From assembly GCF_034670005.1 (NCBI RefSeq), contig NZ_JAXMOH010000002.1, positions 620,001 to 684,000 on the forward strand: 64,000 bases of DNA, in the 5' to 3' direction. This DNA is from Thalassobius sp034670005. Lineage in GTDB: Bacteria > Pseudomonadota > Alphaproteobacteria > Rhodobacterales > Rhodobacteraceae. The notes under the pieces are model-generated. The model had not been told where the DNA came from and made no database searches. It saw only the letters and a program-made list of their open reading frames with translations. A program made the position numbers and the translations under genes. Of this stretch, positions 50,270 through 59,801 are shown piece by piece. Position 1 is the first letter of the stretch. Each line of letters opens with the position of its first letter.

Positions 50270-51430
50270 TTAGTCGCGCGGCAATCGTCGTTCGATCAGT
50301 TCTGCAAAGAAACTGCATCCCAGCGGGATTGCCGCATCGTTGAAATCGTAAGCGGGGTGGTGGCACATTGGCGTGTCGCCATTGCCAAGGAAGATATAGG
50401 CGCCGGGACGGGATTCCAGCATGTAGGAAAAATCTTCGGCGGGCATGATCGGCGGGGTGTCGGTATCGACCTTGCCGCTGACCGCCTGCGCGGCGTCGAT
50501 GGCGTGGCGGGTCTGTTCGTCGGCGTTTACCGTGGGTGGATAGCCGCGTTTGTAGGTCACTTTCGCGGTCGCGCCATAGGCATCGGCGGTCGCAGTGGCG
50601 ACGGCTGTCAGACGGTCTTCGATCAGATCGCGCACGTCATTGTCGAAACAGCGCACGGTGCCGCGAAGTTTCGCGGTTTGCGGGATCACGTTCTGGGTGT
50701 CGCTTTCGGTCAGGAAGGTCGCAACGGTCAGCACCGCGTGTTTCACCGGGTCGACATTGCGCGACACGATGGAATTCAGCGCCACCACCACATGGCTGGC
50801 CGCCAGCGTGGTATCGACCGCTTCGTGCGGCATGGCAGCATGGCCGCCCTTGCCGGTCACGATGATTTCGAATTCGTCCGCCGAGGCCATCATCGGACCC
50901 GAGCGGATGGCGAATTCGCCCACCGGCACACCGGGCATGTTGTGCAGCCCGTAGACTTCCTGCACGTTCCAGCGGTCCATCGCGCCATCTTCGACCATTT
51001 TCAGGCCGCCACCGCCGCCTTCTTCGGCGGGTTGGAACAGCAGCACCACGGTGCCATCGAAATTGCGCGTCTCGGTCAGGTATTTCGCGGCGCCCAGCAG
51101 CATCGCGGTATGACCGTCATGGCCACAGGCATGGGCCGCGCCGGGGATCTTGGAGGCGTATTCGACGCCGCTGGCCTCTTGCATCGGCAGCGCGTCCATA
51201 TCGGCGCGCAGCGCGATGACGCGGTCGGACTTGCCCGCCTTGATGACGCCGACAACGCCGGTGATCCCGATGCCTTCGACCACCTCGTCGCAGCCGAATT
51301 CGCGCAGCTTGTCGGCCACAACCCCGGCGGTGCGATGCACATCGAACAGGATTTCGGGATGTTCGTGAAAATCATGCCGCCAGGCGGTGATTTCCCCCTG
51401 CATTTCGGCAAAACTGTTCTTGATCGGCAT
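50270..51430 (-). CDS. M20-family amidohydrolase (hippurate hydrolase type), copy 2
   Basis: Paralogue of the downstream gene, 386 residues, same metal-site motifs (ACGHDGHTAMLLGAAKYL, AEEGGGGG) and near-identical start (MPIKNSFAEMQGEI). Both probably deacylate imported N-acyl amino acids or cleave small peptides; differences in the middle domain, which shapes the substrate pocket, suggest different preferences. It is 14 bp before copy 1 and 10 bp after the ArgE-like gene. Confidence 0.9.
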   Translation of the reverse strand: MPIKNSFAEMQGEITAWRHDFHEHPEILFDVHRTAGVVADKLREFGCDEVVEGIGITGVVGVIKAGKSDRVIALRADMDALPMQEASGVEYASKIPGAAHACGHDGHTAMLLGAAKYLTETRNFDGTVVLLFQPAEEGGGGGLKMVEDGAMDRWNVQEVYGLHNMPGVPVGEFAIRSGPMMASADEFEIIVTGKGGHAAMPHEAVDTTLAASHVVVALNSIVSRNVDPVKHAVLTVATFLTESDTQNVIPQTAKLRGTVRCFDNDVRDLIEDRLTAVATATADAYGATAKVTYKRGYPPTVNADEQTRHAIDAAQAVSGKVDTDTPPIMPAEDFSYMLESRPGAYIFLGNGDTPMCHHPAYDFNDAAIPLGCSFFAELIERRLPRD

Positions 51431-51440
51431 TGTCGCCCCC

Positions 51441-52598
51441 TTACAGCCTGTCGAGCAGGCGTTTCATGAAATCATGACCAGCGTTGAATTGCGCCACGGT
51501 GATATATTCGTCCGGCTGATGCGCCTGTTCGATGTTGCCCGGCCCACAGACCACCGCGGAATAGCCGCCGGTCTGGAAATGCCCGGCTTCGGTGCCATAG
51601 CTGACCACGTGGTTTTCATTGTCGCCGGTGATCGCCCGAACCAAGGATTCGGCTTCGCCCTGATGTTCCGGGGCCAGCCCCGGCAGGCCGAATTTTTCGG
51701 TGATTTCGATCCGGGTTTCGGGCACGACCGCCTGCATTTCGGCTTCGACCTCGGCGACCTTGGCCAAAAACAATTCACGCCACATTTCGGGGTCTTCATC
51801 CGGCAGGATGCGGAAATCGAGACCGAATTCGCAATCCTTGGCAGTGATATTATGGGCGGTGCCGCCGGAAATCTGGCCGACATGGACGGTGGTCCAGGGT
51901 GGTTCAAACAAGGCGCCGACCCCGGACGGGTCGCGCGCCATATTGTCGGCATTGATCTTGTTCGCCCAGTCGATCAGCTTGGCACCGTACATGATCGCAT
52001 TGACCCCGGTGTGCATCAGCGAACTGTGGACTTCAAAGCCGTGCATATGGACCCAGAATGCGCGTCCGCCCTTATGGGCGTTGACCGCTTTCATCATCGA
52101 GGGTTCCCCGACGATCACAGCAGAGGCTTTGGGCAGCGTTTCAAGGATCCGTTCGATCATCGGCGGCGCACCGGTGCAACCGATTTCTTCGTCAAAGCTG
52201 AGCGCCAGTTGCAGCGGCCGTGACACACCGCGATGATGCGCCTCGACCAGCGCCCAGATCGACAGCGCGTCGAAGCCTTTCATGTCGCAGCAGCCGCGGC
52301 CGTAATATTTGCCGTCGCGTTCGATAACGGTAAATGGATCGGCGGCCCAGGGTTGGCCATCCACCGGCACCACGTCGGTATGGCCGGACAGCACAATGCC
52401 GCCTTCCACCTCGGGGCCGACATGGGCGAAGATCGCGGCCTTGTCGTTGGTTTCGTTATAGTAGCGATGGGATGTGATGCCGTGGCTGTTCAGGTAGTCA
52501 TCGACCCAATCGACAAGTGGCAGGTTGGTGTCGCGGCTGACTGTTGGGAACGCCACAAGGCGTTCCATGATTTCGTAAGGCGATAATCGCGCTGGCAT
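51441..52598 (-). CDS. argE: M20-family acetylornithine deacetylase (ArgE type)
   Basis: Hydrolyses N2-acetyl-L-ornithine or other N-acetyl amino acids. The 385-residue protein belongs to the ArgE branch of M20: LSGHTDVVPVDGQPW with metal-binding His/Asp (about 69-83), GRGCCDMKGF (about 94-103) and EEIGCTGA (about 132-139). It lies 7 bp after the ABC ATPase gene and 10 bp before the two amidohydrolase genes. Given this context a catabolic role on imported acetylated compounds is as likely as arginine synthesis. Confidence 0.88.
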   Translation of the reverse strand: MPARLSPYEIMERLVAFPTVSRDTNLPLVDWVDDYLNSHGITSHRYYNETNDKAAIFAHVGPEVEGGIVLSGHTDVVPVDGQPWAADPFTVIERDGKYYGRGCCDMKGFDALSIWALVEAHHRGVSRPLQLALSFDEEIGCTGAPPMIERILETLPKASAVIVGEPSMMKAVNAHKGGRAFWVHMHGFEVHSSLMHTGVNAIMYGAKLIDWANKINADNMARDPSGVGALFEPPWTTVHVGQISGGTAHNITAKDCEFGLDFRILPDEDPEMWRELFLAKVAEVEAEMQAVVPETRIEITEKFGLPGLAPEHQGEAESLVRAITGDNENHVVSYGTEAGHFQTGGYSAVVCGPGNIEQAHQPDEYITVAQFNAGHDFMKRLLDRL

Positions 52599-52605
52599 TT
52601 GGACC

Positions 52606-54426
52606 TCAATATCCGCTGTCGGTGGTCAGGATGAAATGACCGGGGGTGACTTCACGATATTCCGACGGTGCGGCTTCGTAACCGATCGGGTGGATCGGCG
52701 ACGGGATCGGTTTGAAGTTCAGGTCGCGTTCGGATTTTCGGCGGCGCGGATCGGCAACCGGGACCGCCTTCATCAGCGCCTGAGTGTAGGGGTGTTGCGG
52801 GTTTTCGAACACGGCCTGACGCGGCCCCATTTCGACGATCCGGCCCAGATACATCACGCCGACATCGTGGCTGACCCGTTCGACCACCGCCATGTCATGG
52901 CTGATGAACAGGAAGCTGAGGCCAAGATCGGCCTGCAATTCCATCATCAGGTTCAGCACCTGTGCCTGTACCGACACGTCGAGCGCCGACACCGCTTCGT
53001 CCGCGATGATCAGCTTCGGGTTCAGCGCCAGCGCCCGGGCGATGGCGACACGCTGCCGCTGACCACCCGACAATTCATGCGGATAGCGGCGCATGTAACT
53101 GCGCGGCAGTTCGACCCGGTCGAACAGCATCGCAACGCGGTCATCGCGTTCAGACCCTGAATGGGTGCCGAAATTCTTCATCGGTTCGGCCACTGCCGCA
53201 CCCAGCTGCATCTGTGGATTGAGCGAAGCGAAGGGATCCTGGAAAATCATCTGCATGTCGCGCCGCGCATCGCGCAGCTGACCGTGGTCCAGCGCCATGA
53301 TATCGGTGCCGTCGAGGTCGATTTGCCCCGACAGAGGTTCGACCAACCGCAGGATCGACCGGCCGGCGGTGGATTTACCGCATCCCGATTCGCCCACCAG
53401 CGACAGGGTGCGGCCCTTGTTGAGGGTGAAGGACAGGTCTTCGACCGCATGCACGTTGGCGATGGTGCGGCGGAAAAATCCGCCCTTGACCGGGAATCGG
53501 GTGATCAGGTTTTTGACCTTGAGCAAGGGTTCGTCAGTGCCGGGGATCGGTTTGACTTCGCCCAGTTCGCTGCCCAGCAGTTTCATCGGTTCGGGCAATG
53601 GCCTACCGGTCATTTCGCCCAGTTTCGGCACTGCGGCCAGCAGCGCCTTGGTATAATCATGCTGCGGGTTTTCGAAAATCTGTTCGACCGTGCCTTCTTC
53701 GACCTTGTTGCCGCGGAACATGACAACGACGCGATCAGCCATTTGCGCCACCACCGCCATGTCATGGGTGATGAACATTACCGCCGTGCCGGTTTCACGC
53801 TTCAACCGGTCCATCAGCGCCAGAATTTCCGCCTGAATAGTCACGTCGAGCGCGGTGGTTGGTTCGTCGGCAATCAACAGCCGGGGTTCGCAGGCCAGCG
53901 CCATGGCGATCACAACCCGCTGCCGCATACCGCCCGACAATTCGTGCGGATATTGTTTCAGCCGCCGTTCCGGTTCCGGGATACGCACCTGCGTCATCAG
54001 TTCCAGCGCCCGCGCTTCGGCCTGATCGCGGGACAAGCCCATATGCAGCCGCAGACCTTCGGTCAACTGGCGCCCGACGGTGAAGACCGGATTGAGCGCG
54101 GTCATCGGTTCCTGAAAGATCATGCCGATTTCATTGCCGCGAATGGTGCGCATCAGGTCCTGATCGGTTTTGGCCAGATCGACCTCTTCGCCATCCTTGC
54201 GATCAAAAATGAGGCGCCCGCCTGCAATTTCACCACCACCGAATTCTACCAGCCGCATCAAAGACAGGCTCGACACCGATTTTCCTGATCCCGATTCGCC
54301 AACAATGCACACCGTCTCTCCGGGATTCACGCTGAACGAGACATCCTCGACTCCGACGACGGGGCCATCTTTTGTTTGGAATTCAACACGCAGATTTTCG
54401 ATTCTGGCGATCGGTTGATCCAGCAT
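52606..54426 (-). CDS. Fused peptide ABC transporter ATP-binding protein (DppD-DppF type)
   Basis: Both ATPase halves of a dipeptide/oligopeptide importer in one 606-residue chain. Domain 1 has Walker A GESGSGKS (about 44-51) and signature LSGGMRQR; domain 2 has GESGCGKS (about 354-361) and LSGGQRQR, and each carries the C-terminal extension of the Opp/Dpp family. I prefer the ATG at 54426, which has AGGATGG at the right distance; ATG at 54435 directly abuts that site. Its permeases and binding protein are on the opposite strand, starting at 54731. It heads the operon with ArgE and the amidohydrolases. Confidence 0.92.
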   Translation of the reverse strand: MLDQPIARIENLRVEFQTKDGPVVGVEDVSFSVNPGETVCIVGESGSGKSVSSLSLMRLVEFGGGEIAGGRLIFDRKDGEEVDLAKTDQDLMRTIRGNEIGMIFQEPMTALNPVFTVGRQLTEGLRLHMGLSRDQAEARALELMTQVRIPEPERRLKQYPHELSGGMRQRVVIAMALACEPRLLIADEPTTALDVTIQAEILALMDRLKRETGTAVMFITHDMAVVAQMADRVVVMFRGNKVEEGTVEQIFENPQHDYTKALLAAVPKLGEMTGRPLPEPMKLLGSELGEVKPIPGTDEPLLKVKNLITRFPVKGGFFRRTIANVHAVEDLSFTLNKGRTLSLVGESGCGKSTAGRSILRLVEPLSGQIDLDGTDIMALDHGQLRDARRDMQMIFQDPFASLNPQMQLGAAVAEPMKNFGTHSGSERDDRVAMLFDRVELPRSYMRRYPHELSGGQRQRVAIARALALNPKLIIADEAVSALDVSVQAQVLNLMMELQADLGLSFLFISHDMAVVERVSHDVGVMYLGRIVEMGPRQAVFENPQHPYTQALMKAVPVADPRRRKSERDLNFKPIPSPIHPIGYEAAPSEYREVTPGHFILTTDSGY

Positions 54427-54463
54427 TGGGTCCATCCTGTTCTTATGCGGCAGCCATCCGCAG

Positions 54464-54493
54464 ACGCTACAGACAGGTCGGACCCAGTGTCAA
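54464..54493 (-). promoter_or_regulatory. Candidate promoter of the ABC ATPase-hydrolase operon
   Basis: On the minus strand a perfect -35 TTGACA (54493-54488) is followed after 18 bp by TAGCGT (54469-54464) as a weak -10. The start would lie about 30 bp before the ATPase start codon. Supported by the consensus -35 only. Confidence 0.45.
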
Positions 54494-54730
54494 ACCCGTA
54501 ACATTACTGCCCTCGGGTCAGCGCGAAGGCCCCCTTGCTTTTTTTTACCAATCGGTTTGAGATGCCATCAGTCGCGAACAGGCTGGACGCATAATTCCCA
54601 ATAAAAACCTAAGGGAGGCAGGCATTCAGACGATATTCGCAGACAGAATCAAAAAGTCCTTCGAGGCGGGTCTTCCCGCCACAACGGAGGAAAACGAGGC
54701 ACATTTTCTGTGTCCAACAAGGAGAGAAGT
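54494..54730 (+). promoter_or_regulatory. Leader region of the peptide-binding protein gene
   Basis: This stretch lies between the divergent ATPase promoter and the binding-protein start. It contains CATAAT (54590-54595), a good -10-like hexamer without a clear -35, and a perfect 6-bp hairpin GGCGGG-TCTT-CCCGCC at 54665-54680. AAGGAGAG just before 54731 is the ribosome binding site. I see no gene in it. Confidence 0.4.
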
Positions 54731-56431
54731 ATGAAACTTAAATCCGTATTGCTAGGCGCTGTCGCTGCGACGGCACTGGCACCTGCTGCCTTTGCAGAGC
54801 GCGGATCGGACGGCCATGTCAATGTCATCTACTGGCAGGCCCCGTCGATCCTGAACCCTTATCTGTCGAGCGGAACCAAGGATATCGAAGCCTCGTCGCT
54901 GGTCATCGAACCGCTGGGCCGCTACGATCCCGATGGCGCATTGGTCCCCTATCTGGCCGCCGAAATCCCCACCGTTGAAAACGGCGGCGTGTCGGCCGAT
55001 CTGACCTCGATCACTTGGAAGATTAAGGACGGGCTGAAATGGTCGGACGGGACCGCCCTGACATCGGCCGACGTGAAATTCACCGCCGACTACTGCATGG
55101 ACCCCGAAGGCGGCTGTGCTCAGCTGGCGAAATTCGAAGGCGTCAGCAGCATCGACGTGATCGACGATCTGACCGTTAAGGTCACGTTCTCGGAACCCAA
55201 GCCGAACCCCTATGGCCCGTTCATGGGCGGCCAGTCTCCGATCCTGCAAAAAGCACAGTTCGAAAACTGCACGGGTGCCAAGGCACCGGAATGCACCGAT
55301 GCCAATTTCGGCCCGATCGGCACCGGTCCGTTCGTCGTCACCGATTTCCGTCCCAATGACGTGATTTCGATGAAAGCCAACGAAAATTACCGTGACCCGG
55401 CCAAGCCTGCCTTTGCCACACTGACCTTCAAGGGTGGCGGCGATGCTACTGCGGCGGGTCGTGCGGTGCTGGAAACCGGCGAATTCGATTACGCCTGGAA
55501 CCTGCAGCTGGCCCCCGATGTCATCGCCAACATGGAAAAAGGCGGCAAGGGCAAGGTTGTAGCAGCGTTCGGATCGCTGGTGGAACGGATCGAAATGAAC
55601 ATGACCGATCCGTCGCCGTCGCTGCCCGAAGGTGAACGTTCGACCGCCAAGCATCCGCACCCGGCGTTGTCGGAACTGGCGGTTCGCAAGGCGCTGTCGA
55701 TGGCCATCGACCGCGAACTGCTGGTCGAAGTCGGCTATGGCAAGGCGGGTCGTGCGACCTGTAACCTGGTCCCGGCCCCGGCGATCTATGCGTCGGACAA
55801 CACCGACTGCATGACGCAGGACATCGAGGGCGCCAAGGCGCTGCTGGAAGAAGCGGGCTGGAAAGTCGGCGCCGACGGCATCCGTGAAAAGAACGGCGTC
55901 AAGCTGAGCCTGCTCTATCAGACCTCGACCAATGCCGTGCGTCAGGATTTCCAGGCGCTGATCAAACAGTGGTGGAGCGAAATCGGTGTCGAAACCGAGC
56001 TGCGCAACATCTCGGCATCGGTGTTCTTCGGCGGTGACCCGGGTTCGCCCGACACCTTCCAGCGCTTCTATGCCGACGTGGAAATGTACGCCAACAACTT
56101 CGATGGCACCGATCCGGAAAGCTATCTGGCGCAGCATACCTGTGAAAAGGCTCCGAAGCCCGAAAGCCAGTGGCAGGGTGAGAACATCAACCGTTTCTGC
56201 GACCCGGAATATGACAAGCTGGTTGCCGAAATGGGCAAAACCGGTGTCCTGTCCGAGCGCGGCGCACTTGGTAAGAAGCTGAACGAGATGCTGACCAAGG
56301 AAAGCTATGTGGTGGTACCGCTGGTTGACCGTGGCCGTGTTTCGGCACATTCCAATACACTGGGCGGTGTTCAGCTGAATACTTGGGACTCAGAGCTGTG
56401 GAATGCAGCAGATTGGTACCGGATCAAGTAA
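54731..56431 (+). CDS. Peptide ABC transporter substrate-binding protein
   Basis: Periplasmic family 5 binding protein for peptides or similar solutes. The 566-residue precursor starts with a clear signal peptide (MKLKSVLLGAVAATALAPAAFA, here as MKLKSVLLG then AVAATALAPAAFA, cut before ERG). Family signatures include VIEPLGRYDPDG, WKIKDGLKWSDGTALTSADVKF (shown as LKWSDGTALTSADVKF) and the C-terminal NTWDSELWNAADWY. I use the ATG at 54731 with AAGGAG upstream; an in-frame GTG at 54710 would place residues before the signal. A terminator follows before the permease genes. Confidence 0.94.
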   Translation: MKLKSVLLGAVAATALAPAAFAERGSDGHVNVIYWQAPSILNPYLSSGTKDIEASSLVIEPLGRYDPDGALVPYLAAEIPTVENGGVSADLTSITWKIKDGLKWSDGTALTSADVKFTADYCMDPEGGCAQLAKFEGVSSIDVIDDLTVKVTFSEPKPNPYGPFMGGQSPILQKAQFENCTGAKAPECTDANFGPIGTGPFVVTDFRPNDVISMKANENYRDPAKPAFATLTFKGGGDATAAGRAVLETGEFDYAWNLQLAPDVIANMEKGGKGKVVAAFGSLVERIEMNMTDPSPSLPEGERSTAKHPHPALSELAVRKALSMAIDRELLVEVGYGKAGRATCNLVPAPAIYASDNTDCMTQDIEGAKALLEEAGWKVGADGIREKNGVKLSLLYQTSTNAVRQDFQALIKQWWSEIGVETELRNISASVFFGGDPGSPDTFQRFYADVEMYANNFDGTDPESYLAQHTCEKAPKPESQWQGENINRFCDPEYDKLVAEMGKTGVLSERGALGKKLNEMLTKESYVVVPLVDRGRVSAHSNTLGGVQLNTWDSELWNAADWYRIK

Positions 56432-56444
56432 TTTGATCCTTTTT

Positions 56445-56473
56445 ACCCCGGCCTGAGCAAGGCCGGGGTTTTT
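56445..56473 (+). terminator. Intrinsic terminator/attenuator between binding-protein and permease genes
   Basis: A perfect 10-bp stem (ACCCCGGCCT at 56445-56454 with its complement at 56460-56469) closes on GAGCA and runs into TTTTTC. It lies 13 bp after the binding-protein stop codon. Partial termination here would give more binding protein than permease, as is usual for ABC importers. Confidence 0.9.
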
Positions 56474-56537
56474 CTGGCCCGATTTTCGGTATTAACCTTG
56501 GGCAGACAATAAGACCAAGCCGCAAAGGCCTCCGTAT

Positions 56538-57545
56538 ATGCTGACCTTTACCGTCCGACGACTGGTGTTGGCCGTTCCGACGCTGCTCTTCATCAGTCTA
56601 GTTATTTTCCTGTTGCTGGAACTCGCCCCCGGCGATCCGATGGCACAGGTTCCCCTGACCGTCCCGCCTGAAGTCAAAGAAAAGATGCGCGAAGCGCTTG
56701 GCCTCGGCCAGCCGATGCACATCCGTTTCCTCAAATGGCTGGTGCAGTTTTTCTGGATCGAACCGCAAATCCTGATCGACAATATTTTCGGCACCGGATT
56801 GGCCGAGGGCAAGCTGCGCGTGCTGAGCTGGCAAACCCGCAGCCCGGTGATGGATATCGTGGTGCAACGCATTCCGCAGACCCTCTGGGTGGTTGGCACC
56901 GCCTATCTGGTCGGCGTTCTGATCGCGCTGCCGATCGGGATCTATTCCGCTTATCGGCAATATTCGTTCTTCGATCAGGCCGGGACTTTCGTGTCGATGA
57001 TCGGCTTTTCGGTGCCGCCGTTCTTTTCCGGGGTATTGGTCATCGTGATCTTTTCGGTGAACCTAGGGTGGTTCCCATCGATTTACGACACCACGCTCAA
57101 GGTGCACGATTGGGACAGTTTCATGCTGCAACTGCGGCAGATGGTGATGCCGGTGATGGTGCTGGCGTTGCAGATCACCGCGCAGATCAGCCGGTTCATG
57201 CGGGCCTCGATGCTGGACAACCTCAATCAGGATTACGTCCGCACCGCCCGCGCCAAGGGGTTGAGCGAATATATCGTGGTGATGGTGCATGTTCTGCGCA
57301 ATTCGATGATCCCCGTCGTCACCGTGATCGCGCTTGGTGTTCCGGCGATTTTCGGGGGGGCCATTATCACTGAACAGGTGTTCAAGGTGAACGGGATTGG
57401 CCAGCTTCTGATCGGTGCGATTCAGGCCAATGATTTGCCGATGGTGCAGACACTGACCTTTATCTTTGCGCTGCTGATCGTGCTGTTCAACATCATCGCA
57501 GATGTTCTTTACGGCATCCTAGATCCGAGGATCCGCTATGACTGA
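56538..57545 (+). CDS. Peptide ABC transporter permease, DppB type
   Basis: First membrane subunit of the importer. The 335-residue protein has six probable helices and begins MLTFTVRRLVLAVPTLLFIS, the normal Dpp/Opp B start; the EAA loop interacting with the ATPase reads DYVRTARAKGLSEYIVVMVHVLRNS (shown as YVRTARAKGLSEY). The ATG lies 65 bp beyond the terminator hairpin. It overlaps the DppC-type gene by 8 bp. Confidence 0.93.
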   Translation: MLTFTVRRLVLAVPTLLFISLVIFLLLELAPGDPMAQVPLTVPPEVKEKMREALGLGQPMHIRFLKWLVQFFWIEPQILIDNIFGTGLAEGKLRVLSWQTRSPVMDIVVQRIPQTLWVVGTAYLVGVLIALPIGIYSAYRQYSFFDQAGTFVSMIGFSVPPFFSGVLVIVIFSVNLGWFPSIYDTTLKVHDWDSFMLQLRQMVMPVMVLALQITAQISRFMRASMLDNLNQDYVRTARAKGLSEYIVVMVHVLRNSMIPVVTVIALGVPAIFGGAIITEQVFKVNGIGQLLIGAIQANDLPMVQTLTFIFALLIVLFNIIADVLYGILDPRIRYD

Positions 57546-58512
57546 CGACAAAAGCTTCATACCCGATGAAGGGCTTGCGCCGGCGTCTTCGGCGCTGCCC
57601 GGCGCGGCCGGACCGTTGCAGGAAATCGCCCAGCCGCCGCGCAACAAGTGGCTGGATGTCTGGGAACAGTTCAAGCACCACAAGGGTGCGCTCTATGGCG
57701 GCATCCTGTTTTTCACCATCGTTCTGGTGGTGTTTCTGGGACCGCTGGTCTGGCCCTATGACGCCACCTATATCGACATCCGCGCACGCAATCAGGGGCC
57801 CGGTCTGGCCCATCCTCTGGGCACCGATCAATTGGGCCGAGATACGCTGGCACGGATGATGGCGGGTGGTCAGACATCGGTTTCGGTGGGCATCACCGCG
57901 ATGTTGCTGGCGCTGTTTCTGGGCAGTCTGGTTGGTGTCGTAGCCGGTTATTTCAAACGGCTGGACGGGATTTTGATGCGGATGACCGACCTGTTCCTGG
58001 CGTTGCCACTGCTGCCGCTGCTGCTGGTGATGGTGCTTTTGTTCCGCGATCCGCTTAACGCCGCCTTCGGGCCGGAGACCGGGATTTTCATCCTGATCGT
58101 CTGCGCCATCGGCGTGACCAGCTGGATGCCCACCGCGCGGATCGTGCGCGGCGATGTACTGGCGCTTAAGGAACGTGAATTCGTACTGGCGGCGCGGTCG
58201 ATCGGCACCCGCAACACGATGATGATCATGCGCCATATTCTGCCCAATGTGTTGAGCCCGATCATGGTATCGGCCACCTTGGGCATCGCCAACGCAATCA
58301 TCACCGAAAGCGCGCTTTCATTCCTCGGGCTTGGGTTTCCGCCGGATTTCCCGACATGGGGACGGCTGTTGTTCGATGCGACCGATTATTTGCAGCAATA
58401 TCCCGAACGGGTGTTCTGGCCCGGTCTGGCGATTTCTCTGACCGTGCTGAGCGTGAATTACCTTGGCGACGGGCTACGCGATGCGCTGGATCCGCGCATT
58501 CGCGGACGGTGA
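57538..58512 (+). CDS. Peptide ABC transporter permease, DppC type
   Basis: Second membrane subunit. The 324-residue protein has an N-terminal cytoplasmic extension of about 45 residues before the first helix, the periplasmic motif HPLGTDQLGRDTLARMM (shown as HPLGTDQLGRD) and the EAA loop FVLAARSIGTRNTMMIMRHILPN (shown as FVLAARSIGTRN). It overlaps the DppB-type gene by 8 bp and is followed by a strong terminator. Confidence 0.93.
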   Translation: MTDDKSFIPDEGLAPASSALPGAAGPLQEIAQPPRNKWLDVWEQFKHHKGALYGGILFFTIVLVVFLGPLVWPYDATYIDIRARNQGPGLAHPLGTDQLGRDTLARMMAGGQTSVSVGITAMLLALFLGSLVGVVAGYFKRLDGILMRMTDLFLALPLLPLLLVMVLLFRDPLNAAFGPETGIFILIVCAIGVTSWMPTARIVRGDVLALKEREFVLAARSIGTRNTMMIMRHILPNVLSPIMVSATLGIANAIITESALSFLGLGFPPDFPTWGRLLFDATDYLQQYPERVFWPGLAISLTVLSVNYLGDGLRDALDPRIRGR

Positions 58513-58547
58513 GCAAGAACGGTAACAGGACCGCAAATAAGAACAGA

Positions 58548-58581
58548 CAAAGGGCCCGCGATTTTCATCGCGGGCCCTTTG
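58548..58581. terminator. Intrinsic terminator after the peptide permease genes
   Basis: A perfect 15-bp stem (58548-58562 with 58567-58581) closes on TTTC and contains an A-tract before and a T-run after the GC core, so it can work on both strands. It lies 35 bp after the DppC stop codon. Confidence 0.9.
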
Positions 58582-58739
58582 TCATGGATGACCCCGCAAA
58601 CCGAAACCCGGTTCTTTGGAATAGCACCGCACAAGAACATTATCCCTGAAACTCCCCTTCTTGCCCCGGTCCGGAGGATTGATTTCCCAAAGGGATATTG
58701 CCATCGATGCATTTGTTCCAATTCTTTTCGGGGAATCTC

Positions 58740-59801
58740 ATGTTCGAAACCTTCGGCTTTGAAAATCTGACAGCACCGCAAGCCGCCGTATATACCGGCC
58801 TGATCCTTGGCGCCGTTTTCGGCGTTCTGGCACAGATCACCCGGTTCTGTTTCCGCCGTGCCATCACCGGCGATGACCGCAAACAGGCTGCTGGTGTCTG
58901 GCTGACCGCGCTGGCATTGGCGATTTTGGCGACCCAATTCGCCGCACTGAACGGTTTGATCGGGTTTGAGGATCACCGGTTCATGGCGACCGACCTGCCG
59001 GTTGCCGCCATCGTGTTTGGCGGGTTGATTTTCGGGGCTGGCATGGTGTTGACCCGGGGCTGCGTGTCGCGGCTCAGCGTGCTGACCGGAAGCGGCAACC
59101 TGCGTGCGGCCATGGTTCTGGTCGTTTTCGCGGTGGTGGCACATGCAACGCTGAAAGGTGTTCTGGCCCCGATACGCACAACACTCGGGGGCTATACCAT
59201 TGCGCTGGACAGCGCCGCCCTGCCCTTTGCCGGGCCAGTTCTGGCGGTGGTGCTGGCGGCGGTGTTGCTGGGCTTTGCCGCCCGGTCAGGGGCGCGGGTC
59301 ACGCATTTGGGCCTGGCTTCGCTGATCGGGCTGGTCGCTGCGGCGGGCTGGGTGGCTACCGGGTTCGTATTGTTTGACGATTTCGATCCGGTCGCGCTTG
59401 AAAGTCTCAGCTTCACCTCGCCTGCCGCTGAAACCCTGTTCTGGGGTGTCGCGTCGAGTTCGATTTCGCCCACGTTCGGCACCGGGTTGCTGGGCGGTGT
59501 GATCGCAGGCGCGGCGGTTTCGGCTCTGATCCGGGGCGAATTCGAATGGCAGAGCTTTGACAGTCCACGCCAGACCGGCCGTTATCTGGCCGGGGCTGCA
59601 CTGATGGGTGTCGGCGGCGTGTTGGCGGGCGGCTGCACCGTGGGGGCTGGCCTGTCGGGGGTTCCGACCCTGTCCGTCGCTGCGGTTCTCGCCCTGCTCA
59701 GCATCGCGGCGGGAGGGTTGGCCACGGCGCGGCTGCTTAGTGCATCTTCTTCTGAATCCGCCGGATCATCCACCACACAACCGCTACAACCGGCAGAGTA
59801 A
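58740..59801 (+). CDS. YeeE/YedE-family (TsuA-like) sulfur or selenium compound transporter
   Basis: Predicted inner-membrane transporter related to the thiosulfate importer YeeE/TsuA. The 353-residue protein is hydrophobic throughout and keeps three Cys motifs: RFCFRR (C37), TRGCVSR (C108) and AGGCTVGAGLSG (C299), matching the cysteines that relay thiosulfate in the family. I use the ATG at 58740 with GGGGAA upstream (MFETFGFENLTAPQ); a TTG at 58698 and an ATG at 58707 are in frame. No tusA-like gene is adjacent. The 3' end overlaps the convergent DUF3422 gene by 65 bp. Confidence 0.85.
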   Translation: MFETFGFENLTAPQAAVYTGLILGAVFGVLAQITRFCFRRAITGDDRKQAAGVWLTALALAILATQFAALNGLIGFEDHRFMATDLPVAAIVFGGLIFGAGMVLTRGCVSRLSVLTGSGNLRAAMVLVVFAVVAHATLKGVLAPIRTTLGGYTIALDSAALPFAGPVLAVVLAAVLLGFAARSGARVTHLGLASLIGLVAAAGWVATGFVLFDDFDPVALESLSFTSPAAETLFWGVASSSISPTFGTGLLGGVIAGAAVSALIRGEFEWQSFDSPRQTGRYLAGAALMGVGGVLAGGCTVGAGLSGVPTLSVAAVLALLSIAAGGLATARLLSASSSESAGSSTTQPLQPAE

